Shown here: positions 22,711 to 32,287 of the stretch, one piece after another | Position numbering within the stretch: the first letter of the stretch is position 1 | Layout: every line of letters begins with the position of its first letter | Source of the DNA: a virus | Virus record (IMG/VR): IMGVR_UViG_3300025806_000112 | Span: 1 to 32,576 of that record | DNA: 32,576 bases | Reading direction: 5' to 3' (one strand) | The notes under the pieces: model-generated | What the model was told of the DNA's origin: nothing | Databases searched by the model: none | The model's input: only the letters and a program-made list of their open reading frames with translations | Position numbers and translations under genes: made by a program

Positions 22711-24306
22711 ATGCCAGCAATAATAAAGTCAAATATTCGCAGTGAAATAGCGAAAACGTTTTACGGTGGTTTACAAGCAAAAACTACCCAATTGTATTTT
22801 ATGCTTGGCCGTGAGGCTGCATGGGCAAATGACCTATTGCCTCCAGCGCCTTTATCGTCAGGGGCATACGAAGTCGAGACTAGGAGAGACTCAGTAAGGT
22901 TTCAATCAGTTTCGTTATCTAATGTTTCTCTGATGGCCGAAAGGGAAAATTGGTTTGCTGGTGTGGTTTATGATATGTATGATACTAGGTCAACAACCGT
23001 CGAATTAGCAAATGCAAAAATGTTTGTTTTAACTGAAGACTTTAATATTTACAAATGCATCTTTAATAATTACGGTGCAACCTCTGAAAATATGCCGAGC
23101 GGTGTTGGTACAGAGTATGTTGAGCAGGCCGATGGGTATGTTTGGAAATTCATGAAGTCACTATCGAATCTTGAAAGAACTCGATACCTAACTCCCAATT
23201 ATATGCCAGTATCAGATGTTATAAGTGCCGGTTTTTTTGACGGCGGCATAGAATCAGTTGTTATAGAAAACGGCGGTACTGGATACGATGCAGCTAATAC
23301 TGAGTTTGACTTAACGTCACAAGATGGTTCAGGCGCAGTTATTGTGCCAATTATTACTAACGGAGTTATAACAGAGTTCGTTGTACAAAACCAAGGATCA
23401 GGTTATACTCAAGCATCAATAGTTGTTTCTACTCCAGACGCAAATCAGCCACAAGGAGAAGGCGCAGTCATTACAGCTGTTATTGGTGGTATAAATTTAG
23501 AAACCTCTCAAGCTGACGTCGCACTGGCTGCGGTCGATGGCGAGATATCTTCTATCTATATAAATGGAGTTGGCACGAATTATACTTCAGCTTTAACCAC
23601 CGCAGCTATAATCGGTGATGGTGCAGGTGCAATTATTACACCAATTGTTGAAGATGGTGGTATAACAGGATTCAGCTTTACTAATAGAGGTAGCGGCTAT
23701 ACAAATGCTACCATAGCAATAACCGGTGATGGTGTAGGATTTAATGGCGATGTTATTTTAGCGCCTGAAGGCGGACACGGATCATCGCTTGTTAGAGAAT
23801 CTTATGCTGATGCTATAGTTGCATTCTTATCAGATATTGACTCAACCATACTTGGCGTGAACACACCTGATCTTGAATACCGACAAGTAGCAATGATAGT
23901 TAACCCATTTAAGTATGGCGCGATTACTAATTCTAGATTCAGAGGTGACTCCGGTACTAGTGCTTGGTTAATAACTGACCCTGGGATTACTACAACTGCA
24001 TATACTGTTGGTGACTACTTAAAATTATCTGGAGGGACTAACGAATTAATGCTAGTTGCGGCGGTTGAAACTGGCAAATTGTTATTACAAATTAAGGACG
24101 AATATGTTCCGGCTGAAGACGATGTTTACGATAAAGTTGACGCTAATTCTGTTGTAATAAATAGTTCTATACTAACTGTTCCTGATGCGATAACTCCACC
24201 AACGGTTGATAGGTTTTCAGGACAAATGCTGTTTATTGATAATAGAGCGCCGTTCAAGACGTTATTGAACCAAATAGCGAACATAAGAACGCTAATCAAA
24301 TTTTAA
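22711..24306 (+). CDS. 8: Baseplate wedge subunit gp8 with large repeat insertion
   Basis: 531 residues against 334 in T4. Matching ends: N-terminal R-S-E-x-A-K-T-F-Y then YFMLGREAAWANDLLPPAP (T4 FITFGRSEPWSSN...FAPP), ADGYVWKFM near 147-155 (T4 GDGYVWEYL), RQVAMIVNP near 391-399 (T4 RQISIITNP), and the end SGQMLFIDNRAP then IRTLIKF (T4 SGEMIYMENRPP...NILFTF). gp8 is a wedge part on the baseplate rim. The extra length is mostly between residues about 177 and 350: a Gly-rich beta region with four G-x-G-Y-type turns at about 188, 228, 285 and 325, i.e. two copies of a 97-residue unit. Confidence 0.93.
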   Translation: MPAIIKSNIRSEIAKTFYGGLQAKTTQLYFMLGREAAWANDLLPPAPLSSGAYEVETRRDSVRFQSVSLSNVSLMAERENWFAGVVYDMYDTRSTTVELANAKMFVLTEDFNIYKCIFNNYGATSENMPSGVGTEYVEQADGYVWKFMKSLSNLERTRYLTPNYMPVSDVISAGFFDGGIESVVIENGGTGYDAANTEFDLTSQDGSGAVIVPIITNGVITEFVVQNQGSGYTQASIVVSTPDANQPQGEGAVITAVIGGINLETSQADVALAAVDGEISSIYINGVGTNYTSALTTAAIIGDGAGAIITPIVEDGGITGFSFTNRGSGYTNATIAITGDGVGFNGDVILAPEGGHGSSLVRESYADAIVAFLSDIDSTILGVNTPDLEYRQVAMIVNPFKYGAITNSRFRGDSGTSAWLITDPGITTTAYTVGDYLKLSGGTNELMLVAAVETGKLLLQIKDEYVPAEDDVYDKVDANSVVINSSILTVPDAITPPTVDRFSGQMLFIDNRAPFKTLLNQIANIRTLIKF

Positions 24307-24321
24307 TCGAGGAAAGACTGA

Positions 24322-27300
24322 ATGACAATTAATTTCAACACCGACCCATATTATGATGATTATGATGAGTCGAAGAATTTCCATCGAATTCTTTTTCGCC
24401 CAGGGTTATCGGTGCAGAACCGTGAACTGATCCAGCTTCAGACAATTTTGCAAAAGCAAATCGAAAGACACGGCTCTCACGTATTCAAGGAAGGTGCAAA
24501 AGTTTTTGGTGCGGAATTTACTTATTCAGAAAATCTTGATGCAGTAAAAGTTGAAGACTTATTCGGTGTTGAATATGTAGAAGATTATGCTGAAGAACTT
24601 ATTGGTAAAACCATTACAGGCGCAACTAGCGGAGTCACCGCAACCATACTTGCTTACACGAAATCTAATAATACTGACCCGTTAAGCTTCTATATTAACT
24701 ATACTTCAACTGGCACCGACCGCGTTACAACTAAGTTCCAAAATAACGAAGAATTAACTAGTAAAGACGCTGTTTTTAATTATCCAGCGGGATCAGCATT
24801 CGCAAAGACTTTAGTAACTGAAACTACCGGTGTTGGTATTGGTGCTTCAATTACTCAAGGTGTTTACTATGTAAAAGGCTACTTTGTATTAGCCGCTCCG
24901 CAGTTTCATATAGTTTCAAAATACGATACAGACTTTAGCGGTAAGATTGGTTTAAAGATAGTAGAGAGTATTGTTAGTTCAAGCGAAGACGAATCACTAC
25001 TTGATAATGCTGGTGGGACTCCTAACTTTGCTGGCCGTGGTGCTGATCGTTATGTCATTGATTTAGTATTATCGGCAGTAAGCCTCACAGATGAGCCAAT
25101 TGACTTTATTGAAATTGAACGTGTATCGTATGGGCAGGTACTATCAAAGACCCGTACAACGCCTTATAATGAACTTGCTAAAAACCTAGCAAGACGTACA
25201 TTCGATATTAACGGCAGTTTTGTAATTAATCCATTTAGACTGAAGATTAAAGAAGCTTTAAATAATTACCTTAATAACGGAGTCTATAATTTAGGTGAAA
25301 CTTCAAATTATGGTAACTTGATAGACAATGATGATTTTGCTGTTGCTCAAATAAGCGAAGGTAAGGCTTATATTGACGGGTATGAAGTAGAATCAATTGG
25401 TTCTAAGTTTTTAGATATAGAAAAGCCAAGAGACTTTAGAACTGTTAATAACTCAGCAATCCCAATGGAGGTTGGTAACTATATTCGCGTTACGAATATG
25501 GAAGGTCTTCCGGATACGGTTGGAGCTGGTTCTATAATTTCATATCCTGAAATACAATTTTACGATACAGCAAATGCTGTTGACGGTACGCCCAATGGCA
25601 ATATGATAGGTGTTGGACGTATAAGAAGCATGGAATTTGATAGCGGTGATGAGTCTGCGGTAAATAAGTTACTCGACGATACTGCGGTATATAAGATGTA
25701 CTTGTTTGATATTAAAATGATGCAAAAGATATCATTTGCTGCCCATGCTACTAATCCTACAATAACTATTGCTCCAGGGTCATTGCTTAGAGGCGCGACC
25801 TCAGGCGCAACTGGTTATGTTCACTCTTACTTAGAAACTGGTACAAACCCAGCCACTAACCAAACAGTCATATACTTAACGAGTGTTTCTGGTGTATTTT
25901 TAGCTGATGAAAACTTAATATCTAATAGTGCTGATAGTGCTACCGCCTACGAAATACAAATATCTGGTACCACTGACTCAGTCGAAATTGCAGCTATAGA
26001 ATCGTATTCATTTGATTCCGTAAAACAATTATATTATGATGATCCTGCCGCAGACGGCGAGGTACCTTCTACAGGCGATCTTGTTTTGGAAAATCAATTT
26101 GCTCTTTCTGGTACGATCCAAACAGTTCATAACGAAGAAGAAGTTATCGGTTTTAACACAAAGTTTACCACTGAATTGCGCCCGGGCGATGTAATCATTA
26201 TTGGCGGTGCCGAAAGAATAGTATCAGACGAAGTGGAAATAACTGATACTACGTTATCATTAACTGATACCGCAGGAACTACAGGTACAGCTGTCTCGAT
26301 ACGTAAACGCGCATTCATAAACGATCAAGAAAAGAACTTATCAATACGACAGCTTGCAAAGCCATATATTAAAACTTTAAAGCCGGCCGGCGTTTCTGAA
26401 AGTAGTATTACATACCGCAAACAGTTTTACGCAACCGCTAACTCGAGTGGAATATTTACTATAAACGAACCAAGTTCTAAGTTTGCAATAGTTACTAATG
26501 ATGATTATCAAATAACTATCGTAGAAGGCGGCACAAATCCATATGTCGCTGGTGACATTGTAAATGCTGAATATTTAAAAGGTTTAGGTGGTGGCGTGTC
26601 TGGCGAAGGTACAAGTTCTCTTGTAATTACTGCACCACTTGTTTTTAACGACGGAACAAAAGTTAAAATTAATACAACCATTATACGAGATACCGCAACT
26701 AGTAAAACAAAAACTGCTGTACGCTCAGCCCAAACTAAAATATTAAATAAGAAAGCGACTAACGGGTTAAAGCCTTATGGCACGTCTGCACACCATGCTG
26801 AAATATCATTAGGCGTATCTGACGCTTTCAAACTGCTTGCGGTTTATGATTCTAACTCTCTTACAGCCGATGCTGTTACTCCTACAATGTCGTTTATAAA
26901 TTCCGAGGGTAATTTCGTTGCAAAGGAAACCATTACTGGTACCGATTCTGGTGCTAGTGCAATCATACTAAATAACTCTTCGCCGTTAAATTATATTTTA
27001 TTGTCTTCAATAGAGTTTCTCCCTGGAGAGATTATATCTGGTGCAACTGGAAGCGCTACGGCCGGAACGCTAATCGCCGGTTCTAAAGTTATAACATCTA
27101 GGTATTTACTTGATACCGGACAACGTGATAACTATTACGATATATCTAAAATTGTTTTAAAGCAAAGAGCACCTAAACCTGCAGGACGGCTCCTTGCTAT
27201 ATACGATCACTTTGATCATGGCACTGGTTTATATTTTGATGTTGACTCATATGCATCTGTTGATTATGCAGAAATACCGTACTATTCGTCAACTCGTATC

Positions 27301-30300
27301 GATCCTGACGCAACTAATACGACAGGTGTATTTGACTTAAGGACTGCCATTGATTTCCGTCCAAGAGTTGCTAATACTGGAACAGTAACAGGCGATGTTA
27401 GAACGGTTAATGAAAATTCTTTTGACTTTTCATCAAGAGTTTATAGCGGCCCTGGGTCATCTGCTACGCCGATTCCTAAAGATAACTCATTATTTGATTA
27501 CGGGTTTGAATATTACTTAGGTCGTTCTGATACAATTTGGTTAACAACTCAAGGTGAATGGGTAACGGTAAAAGGCGAACCTTCAGAAAGTCCAGTATTG
27601 CCTGAAGAAATTGCTAACGCAATGAAGATCGCCGATATATTCATGTCTCCTTATGTTCTTAATGTTGATGATATTGAGGTTGAAATTAAATTACAGAAAC
27701 GTTATAGAATGGAAGATATTGATAAGATAACGCAGCGAGTCGATAATATCGAATATCATACGTCGTTATCATTACTCGAAAGTAGTGTTGAGTCTCTACA
27801 AGTTAAAGATAGCAATGGTTTAGACCGATTTAAGTCAGGTTTCTTAGTTGACAATTTTGGTGGTCATAAGACAGGCGATGCTGCGCATCAGGATTACCGT
27901 TGTGCAATTGATATGACTAACGGTATTCTTCGTCCTAAGTACAATACGAAAAACATTGAATTGATTGAAAAGACTACAACGACTCCGGGGTATGTTGTCA
28001 ACGATAACATAGCAACTATTGCGTATGTACATCTTTCGTCTATTGAACAGCCTTTCGCAACTAGAATAGAAAGTCTAACACCGGTATTAACGTCGTCTTG
28101 GATTGGTAGTATTGCACTTACTCCTTCGGCTGACTCATGGTTTGAAAATAAGCAAGCTCCAGATATAACTAAAAACATTGAAGGAAACTACAACGCAGTA
28201 TTAACTACTAATAAAAATTCTTTAGGTACGGTGTGGGGAGCAGCGCAAACTTCATGGACAGGTGTTGTTAGTGAAAGATTGCTATCATCTAGGAGAAGCA
28301 GCCGACTTGATTCGATATCTAGCGTTGGCAATCAAATTACGGCAACGTCATCAGTACGAACAACTTCAAGATTCCTTCAAACTAGCTCGTCGTTAAATAC
28401 GCAGCAAGGGATACGTTCATCCTTAGTTGAAAGAGTTGATACAAGACTTGAAGGCAATCGTACAATAGCAAACGATATTATACCGTTCATGCGTAAAAAG
28501 GAAATTACATTTAGCGGCAGCGGGTTTAAACCGTTCACTAGAGTTTATCCTTTCTTCGATAATATCAACGTTTCTAGGTTTGTTACTCCAGCCGGCGGAA
28601 GCGTTGTTGGTACTAAAGTCGAATTAAGTAATATTGTCGAGGCTGGATCTTGGACTACTATTTCAAGAATCCAACTTGCTGGGTTTTGGTCACAAAACCG
28701 CACGACCGCTAATACTATATTCAGCGTACAAACTTCACCTGATAATATTAATTGGTCATTAGCTAATAGCGCAACGTTTGGTTCTGCAACAGAAGCCAAT
28801 GTTAATACGCCAAATTTAACGCTTTCACCGAATAGTGTTAATGGAGAGTTATACATCCGTATTTGGTTTAATAACCCTGATTTTATGGCGTTTAATCAAT
28901 TTGTAGTGTACGATCAAGCCGGTGTCGCAATCCCAAGTTCGCGTATAGAACTCCACAACCATCTTGGTTGGTTCAATGCTCAAAATTCGGTTAAGACAGC
29001 AGGTTATGCAGTGAGTAATTGGAGAAAAATTAGAACTGCTAACATGACGTTTAAAATTATAGATGGTCCTAAGACTACTATACCGTCAGGCGGCAAACTG
29101 CAAACTTTTAATAATGATTCTCTCGATGCAACTGCTTTAGTGACGGACGCGACTGGTACGGTAAGTGGTATCTTTACTATACCGGATCCAAACATTATTG
29201 GTAATCCTAAGTTTAGGACTGGTGATAGAACGTTAAGATTAACATCAAGCTCTACAAACGGCGAGGCAGGTATTACTACTGCAGGTGAAACTGAATTTAC
29301 TTCAAAAGGTATTCTAAAAACAAAACAACGTACGTTTGTTGCAACACGTAACGCTACAGTTAAACGTGAAAGCGTTAATCGTAGCTTTATTTCAAATGTT
29401 TCTAGAGTAACTAGTCGTACAACTACTCCAGTTACTACAACGAGAACTTTCACACGAACTTGGGGCGATCCTTTAGCACAGTCATTCCAAATCACGACTG
29501 AAGGCGGCGAGTTTTTAACAAAGGTTGATGTATTCTTTGAAAGCAAAGATAATTTCATTCCGGCGCGATGTGAATTACGCGAAATGGAAAATGGTCTACC
29601 AACATCACGGATAATTCCGAATAGCGGTGTTTCGTTAGATCCTGAGTATATTAACGTTTCATCGGGTGGTACTGTTGCAACTACGTTTGAATTCTCTGCT
29701 CCAATATATGTTAAAGAAGGTATTGAATTAGCATTGGTATTGTTATCTGATTCTGAAAATTATCGGGTGTTCATATCTAAGTTAGGCGAATTAAACCTTG
29801 CCGATCAGGCTGTAGTATCACGTCAACCGTACTTAGGGGTATTATTCAAATCTCAAAACTCGGCTACATGGACTGCGTATGATAATGAAGATCTGAAGTT
29901 TACCATATATCGTGCTAAATTCGATATAGGATCAACTACATTAAGTTTGCGAAATGCTAATATCGGATTAGAAACATTAATTCAAGATCCTATTGAAATG
30001 TTTGAAGGTTCTAATCAAATTGAAGTATTCCACGACGACCATCAAATGCATCAAGATGATAACGCAGTTGAAATCCGAAATGCTACATCTGGAATATACA
30101 GCGCACTGACTACAGTTTTAGCATCAGGCGGCTCAACGTTCGGTTTCAATGCAACGCCTGGGATGAGTACTACCGGAAACGTTATGTTTAAACTTTATCG
30201 CGATGTTACAGGTTTGGATATTAATCCTGATAAGGTTGATAGCGAAAATCGTCAAGGCGAAATTATAACTGCTGATATTTCTGAAGCTGGTGGCATTATT

Positions 30301-31290
30301 ACCGCAACTAACTTGACGCGTAATATTGATACTTTGCAGGATGCTGCAATTGATTTTGCTATTGGCGATGTAATTGAATTATACGTGTTTAATGGCGTTA
30401 ATATGAACCAAATTAATAAAGTTCATCCGGCATTACATACATATAATATGGATTCTTATGTAATTGAATTGACTGAAGGTACCGCAACAGAAGCCACTCA
30501 GTTTGGTGGCAATAAGGTCCAATCTTCACATAACGCCTTGGTAAATTCATATCAAATAATGGTGCCAACTGTTGTACATAATAATACTCAATTAAGTACA
30601 CAACTTAACTTAGTCACAGGTACTTCGTTTAGTGGAAACGAAACATCATTTGGTACATCAATATCTGACTTAACTAATACCGTTGATATGATATCTCTAA
30701 GTAATGCGGGTATGATTGCTAGTCAAGCTAATGAGGTTGCTAAGTTGGGAAGCAATGAATCCGCGAGAATCGACTTCATAATGACAACTAATGTCGATAA
30801 CCTTTCACCGGTTGTTGACTTGGAACGAGCTTCAATAAGCACATTTGCGAATAGATTAGAATCAATAAGTAACGAACTTGGTGTGTATCCTAGTTCAACT
30901 TATGTTGCGCCAACTGAGCCTGAAGGCGATAGTGGAGAATCAATTTATATCACTAAACGGGTACAGCTTGAAAATCCTGCTTCAGCTTTGAAAGTATATC
31001 TTGATGCAGCCTTATTGAATAACGCAGATATACAGGTAATGTATAAAATATTGCGTTCAGATGATTCGGTTGAATTTGATGAAATTGGCTGGGTATATTT
31101 TAATGGCGATGGTTCTCCTGATGACGTTGTTAACCCATCTTCAAATGTTGAGGAGTTCAAGGAATACGCATTTGGTGCTGATACATTACCTGAATTTATT
31201 GGGTTCTCTGTTAAGATAAGAATGACTGGTACTAACAGTTCAACACCGCCATTAATTAAACGGCTTAGAGCTTTAGCCTTAGCCATATAA
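24322..31290 (+). CDS. Giant DUF4815-type baseplate/tail structural protein (2322 aa)
   Basis: N-terminal NTDPYYDDYDESKNFHRILF then RPGLSVQNRELIQLQTILQK and H-V-F-K-E-G (residues 5-58) is the DUF4815 start seen in structural proteins of marine T4-like phages after gp8. Later family blocks: DLRTAIDFRPRV near 1010; F-S-G-S-G-F-K-P-F-T-R-V-Y-P-F-F-D near 1395-1415; F-L-T-K-V-D-V-F-F-E-S-K-D near 1730; and a YRVFISKLGE to VLFKSQNSATWTA stretch near 1815-1855. The end has ITKRVQLENPASALKVYLDA and GTNSSTPPLIKRLRALALA. Several G-A-T-S-G-A-T turns recur (about 97, 490, 872, 907). It occupies the place of T4 gp9/gp10-type rim proteins and may hold fibres; exact role unknown. GAGGAAAG precedes the ATG. 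Confidence 0.85.
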   Translation: MTINFNTDPYYDDYDESKNFHRILFRPGLSVQNRELIQLQTILQKQIERHGSHVFKEGAKVFGAEFTYSENLDAVKVEDLFGVEYVEDYAEELIGKTITGATSGVTATILAYTKSNNTDPLSFYINYTSTGTDRVTTKFQNNEELTSKDAVFNYPAGSAFAKTLVTETTGVGIGASITQGVYYVKGYFVLAAPQFHIVSKYDTDFSGKIGLKIVESIVSSSEDESLLDNAGGTPNFAGRGADRYVIDLVLSAVSLTDEPIDFIEIERVSYGQVLSKTRTTPYNELAKNLARRTFDINGSFVINPFRLKIKEALNNYLNNGVYNLGETSNYGNLIDNDDFAVAQISEGKAYIDGYEVESIGSKFLDIEKPRDFRTVNNSAIPMEVGNYIRVTNMEGLPDTVGAGSIISYPEIQFYDTANAVDGTPNGNMIGVGRIRSMEFDSGDESAVNKLLDDTAVYKMYLFDIKMMQKISFAAHATNPTITIAPGSLLRGATSGATGYVHSYLETGTNPATNQTVIYLTSVSGVFLADENLISNSADSATAYEIQISGTTDSVEIAAIESYSFDSVKQLYYDDPAADGEVPSTGDLVLENQFALSGTIQTVHNEEEVIGFNTKFTTELRPGDVIIIGGAERIVSDEVEITDTTLSLTDTAGTTGTAVSIRKRAFINDQEKNLSIRQLAKPYIKTLKPAGVSESSITYRKQFYATANSSGIFTINEPSSKFAIVTNDDYQITIVEGGTNPYVAGDIVNAEYLKGLGGGVSGEGTSSLVITAPLVFNDGTKVKINTTIIRDTATSKTKTAVRSAQTKILNKKATNGLKPYGTSAHHAEISLGVSDAFKLLAVYDSNSLTADAVTPTMSFINSEGNFVAKETITGTDSGASAIILNNSSPLNYILLSSIEFLPGEIISGATGSATAGTLIAGSKVITSRYLLDTGQRDNYYDISKIVLKQRAPKPAGRLLAIYDHFDHGTGLYFDVDSYASVDYAEIPYYSSTRIDPDATNTTGVFDLRTAIDFRPRVANTGTVTGDVRTVNENSFDFSSRVYSGPGSSATPIPKDNSLFDYGFEYYLGRSDTIWLTTQGEWVTVKGEPSESPVLPEEIANAMKIADIFMSPYVLNVDDIEVEIKLQKRYRMEDIDKITQRVDNIEYHTSLSLLESSVESLQVKDSNGLDRFKSGFLVDNFGGHKTGDAAHQDYRCAIDMTNGILRPKYNTKNIELIEKTTTTPGYVVNDNIATIAYVHLSSIEQPFATRIESLTPVLTSSWIGSIALTPSADSWFENKQAPDITKNIEGNYNAVLTTNKNSLGTVWGAAQTSWTGVVSERLLSSRRSSRLDSISSVGNQITATSSVRTTSRFLQTSSSLNTQQGIRSSLVERVDTRLEGNRTIANDIIPFMRKKEITFSGSGFKPFTRVYPFFDNINVSRFVTPAGGSVVGTKVELSNIVEAGSWTTISRIQLAGFWSQNRTTANTIFSVQTSPDNINWSLANSATFGSATEANVNTPNLTLSPNSVNGELYIRIWFNNPDFMAFNQFVVYDQAGVAIPSSRIELHNHLGWFNAQNSVKTAGYAVSNWRKIRTANMTFKIIDGPKTTIPSGGKLQTFNNDSLDATALVTDATGTVSGIFTIPDPNIIGNPKFRTGDRTLRLTSSSTNGEAGITTAGETEFTSKGILKTKQRTFVATRNATVKRESVNRSFISNVSRVTSRTTTPVTTTRTFTRTWGDPLAQSFQITTEGGEFLTKVDVFFESKDNFIPARCELREMENGLPTSRIIPNSGVSLDPEYINVSSGGTVATTFEFSAPIYVKEGIELALVLLSDSENYRVFISKLGELNLADQAVVSRQPYLGVLFKSQNSATWTAYDNEDLKFTIYRAKFDIGSTTLSLRNANIGLETLIQDPIEMFEGSNQIEVFHDDHQMHQDDNAVEIRNATSGIYSALTTVLASGGSTFGFNATPGMSTTGNVMFKLYRDVTGLDINPDKVDSENRQGEIITADISEAGGIITATNLTRNIDTLQDAAIDFAIGDVIELYVFNGVNMNQINKVHPALHTYNMDSYVIELTEGTATEATQFGGNKVQSSHNALVNSYQIMVPTVVHNNTQLSTQLNLVTGTSFSGNETSFGTSISDLTNTVDMISLSNAGMIASQANEVAKLGSNESARIDFIMTTNVDNLSPVVDLERASISTFANRLESISNELGVYPSSTYVAPTEPEGDSGESIYITKRVQLENPASALKVYLDAALLNNADIQVMYKILRSDDSVEFDEIGWVYFNGDGSPDDVVNPSSNVEEFKEYAFGADTLPEFIGFSVKIRMTGTNSSTPPLIKRLRALALAI

Positions 31291-31301
31291 TTATTGATAA
31301 C

Positions 31302-31327
31302 ATTGGGGTCTCGTAAGGGATCCCAAT
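31302..31327 (+). terminator. Hairpin after the 2322-aa gene (possible weak terminator)
   Basis: ATTGGGGTCT (31302-31311), loop CGTAAG, GGATCCCAAT (31318-31327): ten pairs including two G-T wobbles. It starts 12 bases after the stop. No T-run follows (ATTCTAAAC), so it may be a transcript-stabilising or processing stem instead of a terminator. It lies 26 bp before the next start codon. Confidence 0.5.
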
Positions 31328-31353
31328 ATTCTAAACTGCTGTGGAAAATTCTA

Positions 31354-31662
31354 ATGAAAAGTTTTAAACAATTTATTGAAGAAAAAGATAGCCGTCTTGA
31401 TAAGGCAGGCGTTAAAGGTTTTAATAAGCCAAAGCGTACTCCAAGCCACCCAACAAAAAGCCATGTTGTAGTTGCTAAGGAAGGCGATAAGATTAAGACT
31501 ATTCGCTTTGGTGAACAGGGTGCTTCTACTGCAGGCGATCCTAAGAAAGGCGAGTCTGATAAAATGAAAGCCAAACGCAAATCATTTAAAGCACGGCATG
31601 GTAAGAATATTGCTAAAGGTAAAATGAGCGGTGCCTATTGGGCCAATAAAGAAAAGTGGTAA
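31354..31662 (+). CDS. Basic DUF6321-like virion-associated protein with CTS-like N-terminus
   Basis: 102 residues from the ATG at 31354. An upstream in-frame ATT/ATG-like extension from 31294 covers the hairpin and is not believable. The N-terminus MKSFKQFIEE resembles the T4 capsid-targeting peptide (MKTYQEFIAE in IPIII, cut after Glu). The rest is strongly basic: G-F-N-K-P-K-R-T-P-S-H-P-T-K-S-H-V-V-V-A near 23-42, I-R-F-G-E-Q-G, and a C-terminal KARHGKNIAKGKMSGAYWAN block. This block pattern is common in marine T4-like phages (DUF6321, from memory). Possibly packed in the head or injected; function unknown. Confidence 0.8.
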   Translation: MKSFKQFIEEKDSRLDKAGVKGFNKPKRTPSHPTKSHVVVAKEGDKIKTIRFGEQGASTAGDPKKGESDKMKAKRKSFKARHGKNIAKGKMSGAYWANKEKW

Positions 31663-31669
31663 TTGCGTT

Positions 31670-31677
31670 TATAAATA
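31670..31677 (+). promoter_or_regulatory. T4-type late promoter
   Basis: Perfect TATAAATA followed by CTAAC, as at the gp25 promoter. The expected start is near 31683; AAAGGAT (31696-31702) is the ribosome site of the next gene. Confidence 0.82.
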
Positions 31678-31708
31678 CTAACAGTATTACAAATAAAGGA
31701 TAAGTTAA

Positions 31709-32056
31709 ATGAAAAGTTTTAGCGCATACCTCAAAGAAAATTATAAAGCAGCCATTGAAGAAGGTAAAATGAAAGAGTTTCATGATATGGTTGCTAAAGG
31801 CATGACTCCAGCTCAAATTGCTAAGAAAATTGATATGCCAGTTAAAGTTGTTGCTGAGTTTATGAAAGACATGCAGAAAGAATCTAACTCAGTTGAAGAA
31901 GGCGGGCTATGGGATAACATTCATGCTAAGCGCAAAAGAATCAAGAAAGGTTCTGACGAAAAGATGAGAAAGCCAGGGTCAAAAGGTGCACCGACAGATC
32001 AAGCCTTTAAAGATGCTCAAGAAGAAGAAACCACTTCTTACAAGAAAAAACGCTAA
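31709..32056 (+). CDS. Basic small protein with CTS-like N-terminus and HTH-like segment
   Basis: 115 residues. MKSFSAYLKE at the N-terminus is a second match to the M-K-x-x-x-x-(F/Y)-(I/L)-x-E capsid-targeting/gp21-cleavage pattern. Residues about 30-53 (GMTPAQIAKKIDMPVKVVAEF) look like a helix-turn-helix of the resolvase/sigma type. The C-terminal part, GGLWDNIHAKRKRIKKG then KMRKPGSKGAP, is a basic block that recurs in marine phage proteins. It starts behind the late promoter at 31670 and ends one base before the next GTG start. A DNA-binding protein carried in the head is one reading (inference). Confidence 0.8.
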   Translation: MKSFSAYLKENYKAAIEEGKMKEFHDMVAKGMTPAQIAKKIDMPVKVVAEFMKDMQKESNSVEEGGLWDNIHAKRKRIKKGSDEKMRKPGSKGAPTDQAFKDAQEEETTSYKKKR

Positions 32057-32057
32057 A

Positions 32058-32279
32058 GTGACTAACGCAAGTGTGGGCGCACATAAAGATCTTGTAAGGG
32101 ATCCTAATTCACACGCAATTATTAATACTAATAAGAAAGCATATCAAGAAGCAATGGATGCCCATAGGCTGGCAAAGTCAAAAGACGAACGCATACAGAA
32201 ACTTGAAGATAACGTTTCTGACATGGATAACAAACTTTCAAAAATACACGATATGTTGATTGCGCTCACTAATAATTAA
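32058..32279 (+). CDS. Small coiled-coil protein (73 aa)
   Basis: 73 residues from the GTG at 32058, one base after the previous stop (TAAAGTG), so it is probably coupled to that gene. No ATG lies between this point and GAHKDLVRDPNSHAIINTNK. The first half has V-G-A-H-K-D-L-V-R-D-P-x-S-x-A-I-I-N-T-N-K, which resembles small conserved T4-type proteins. The second half (about 35-70) is a Leu/Ile heptad coiled coil ending LIALTNN. Codons upstream in frame overlap the previous gene and are not needed. Function unknown; probably a late, virion-linked protein. Confidence 0.75.
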   Translation: MTNASVGAHKDLVRDPNSHAIINTNKKAYQEAMDAHRLAKSKDERIQKLEDNVSDMDNKLSKIHDMLIALTNN

Positions 32280-32287
32280 TATAAATA
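32280..32287 (+). promoter_or_regulatory. T4-type late promoter for the fibre-type gene
   Basis: Perfect TATAAATA directly after the TAA stop of the preceding gene. The expected start is near 32293, giving a leader of about 39 bases to the ATG at 32332. Confidence 0.8.

Noticed and set aside
29004-29558. 184-codon minus-strand ORF inside the 2322-aa gene
   Set aside because: Antisense shadow of a Thr/Val-rich coding part; no start signals and no family pattern.
31294-31353. Upstream extension of the 31354 gene
   Set aside because: The added 20 codons run through the 31302-31327 hairpin, have no ribosome site, and would hide the MKSFKQFIEE N-terminus typical of this protein type.
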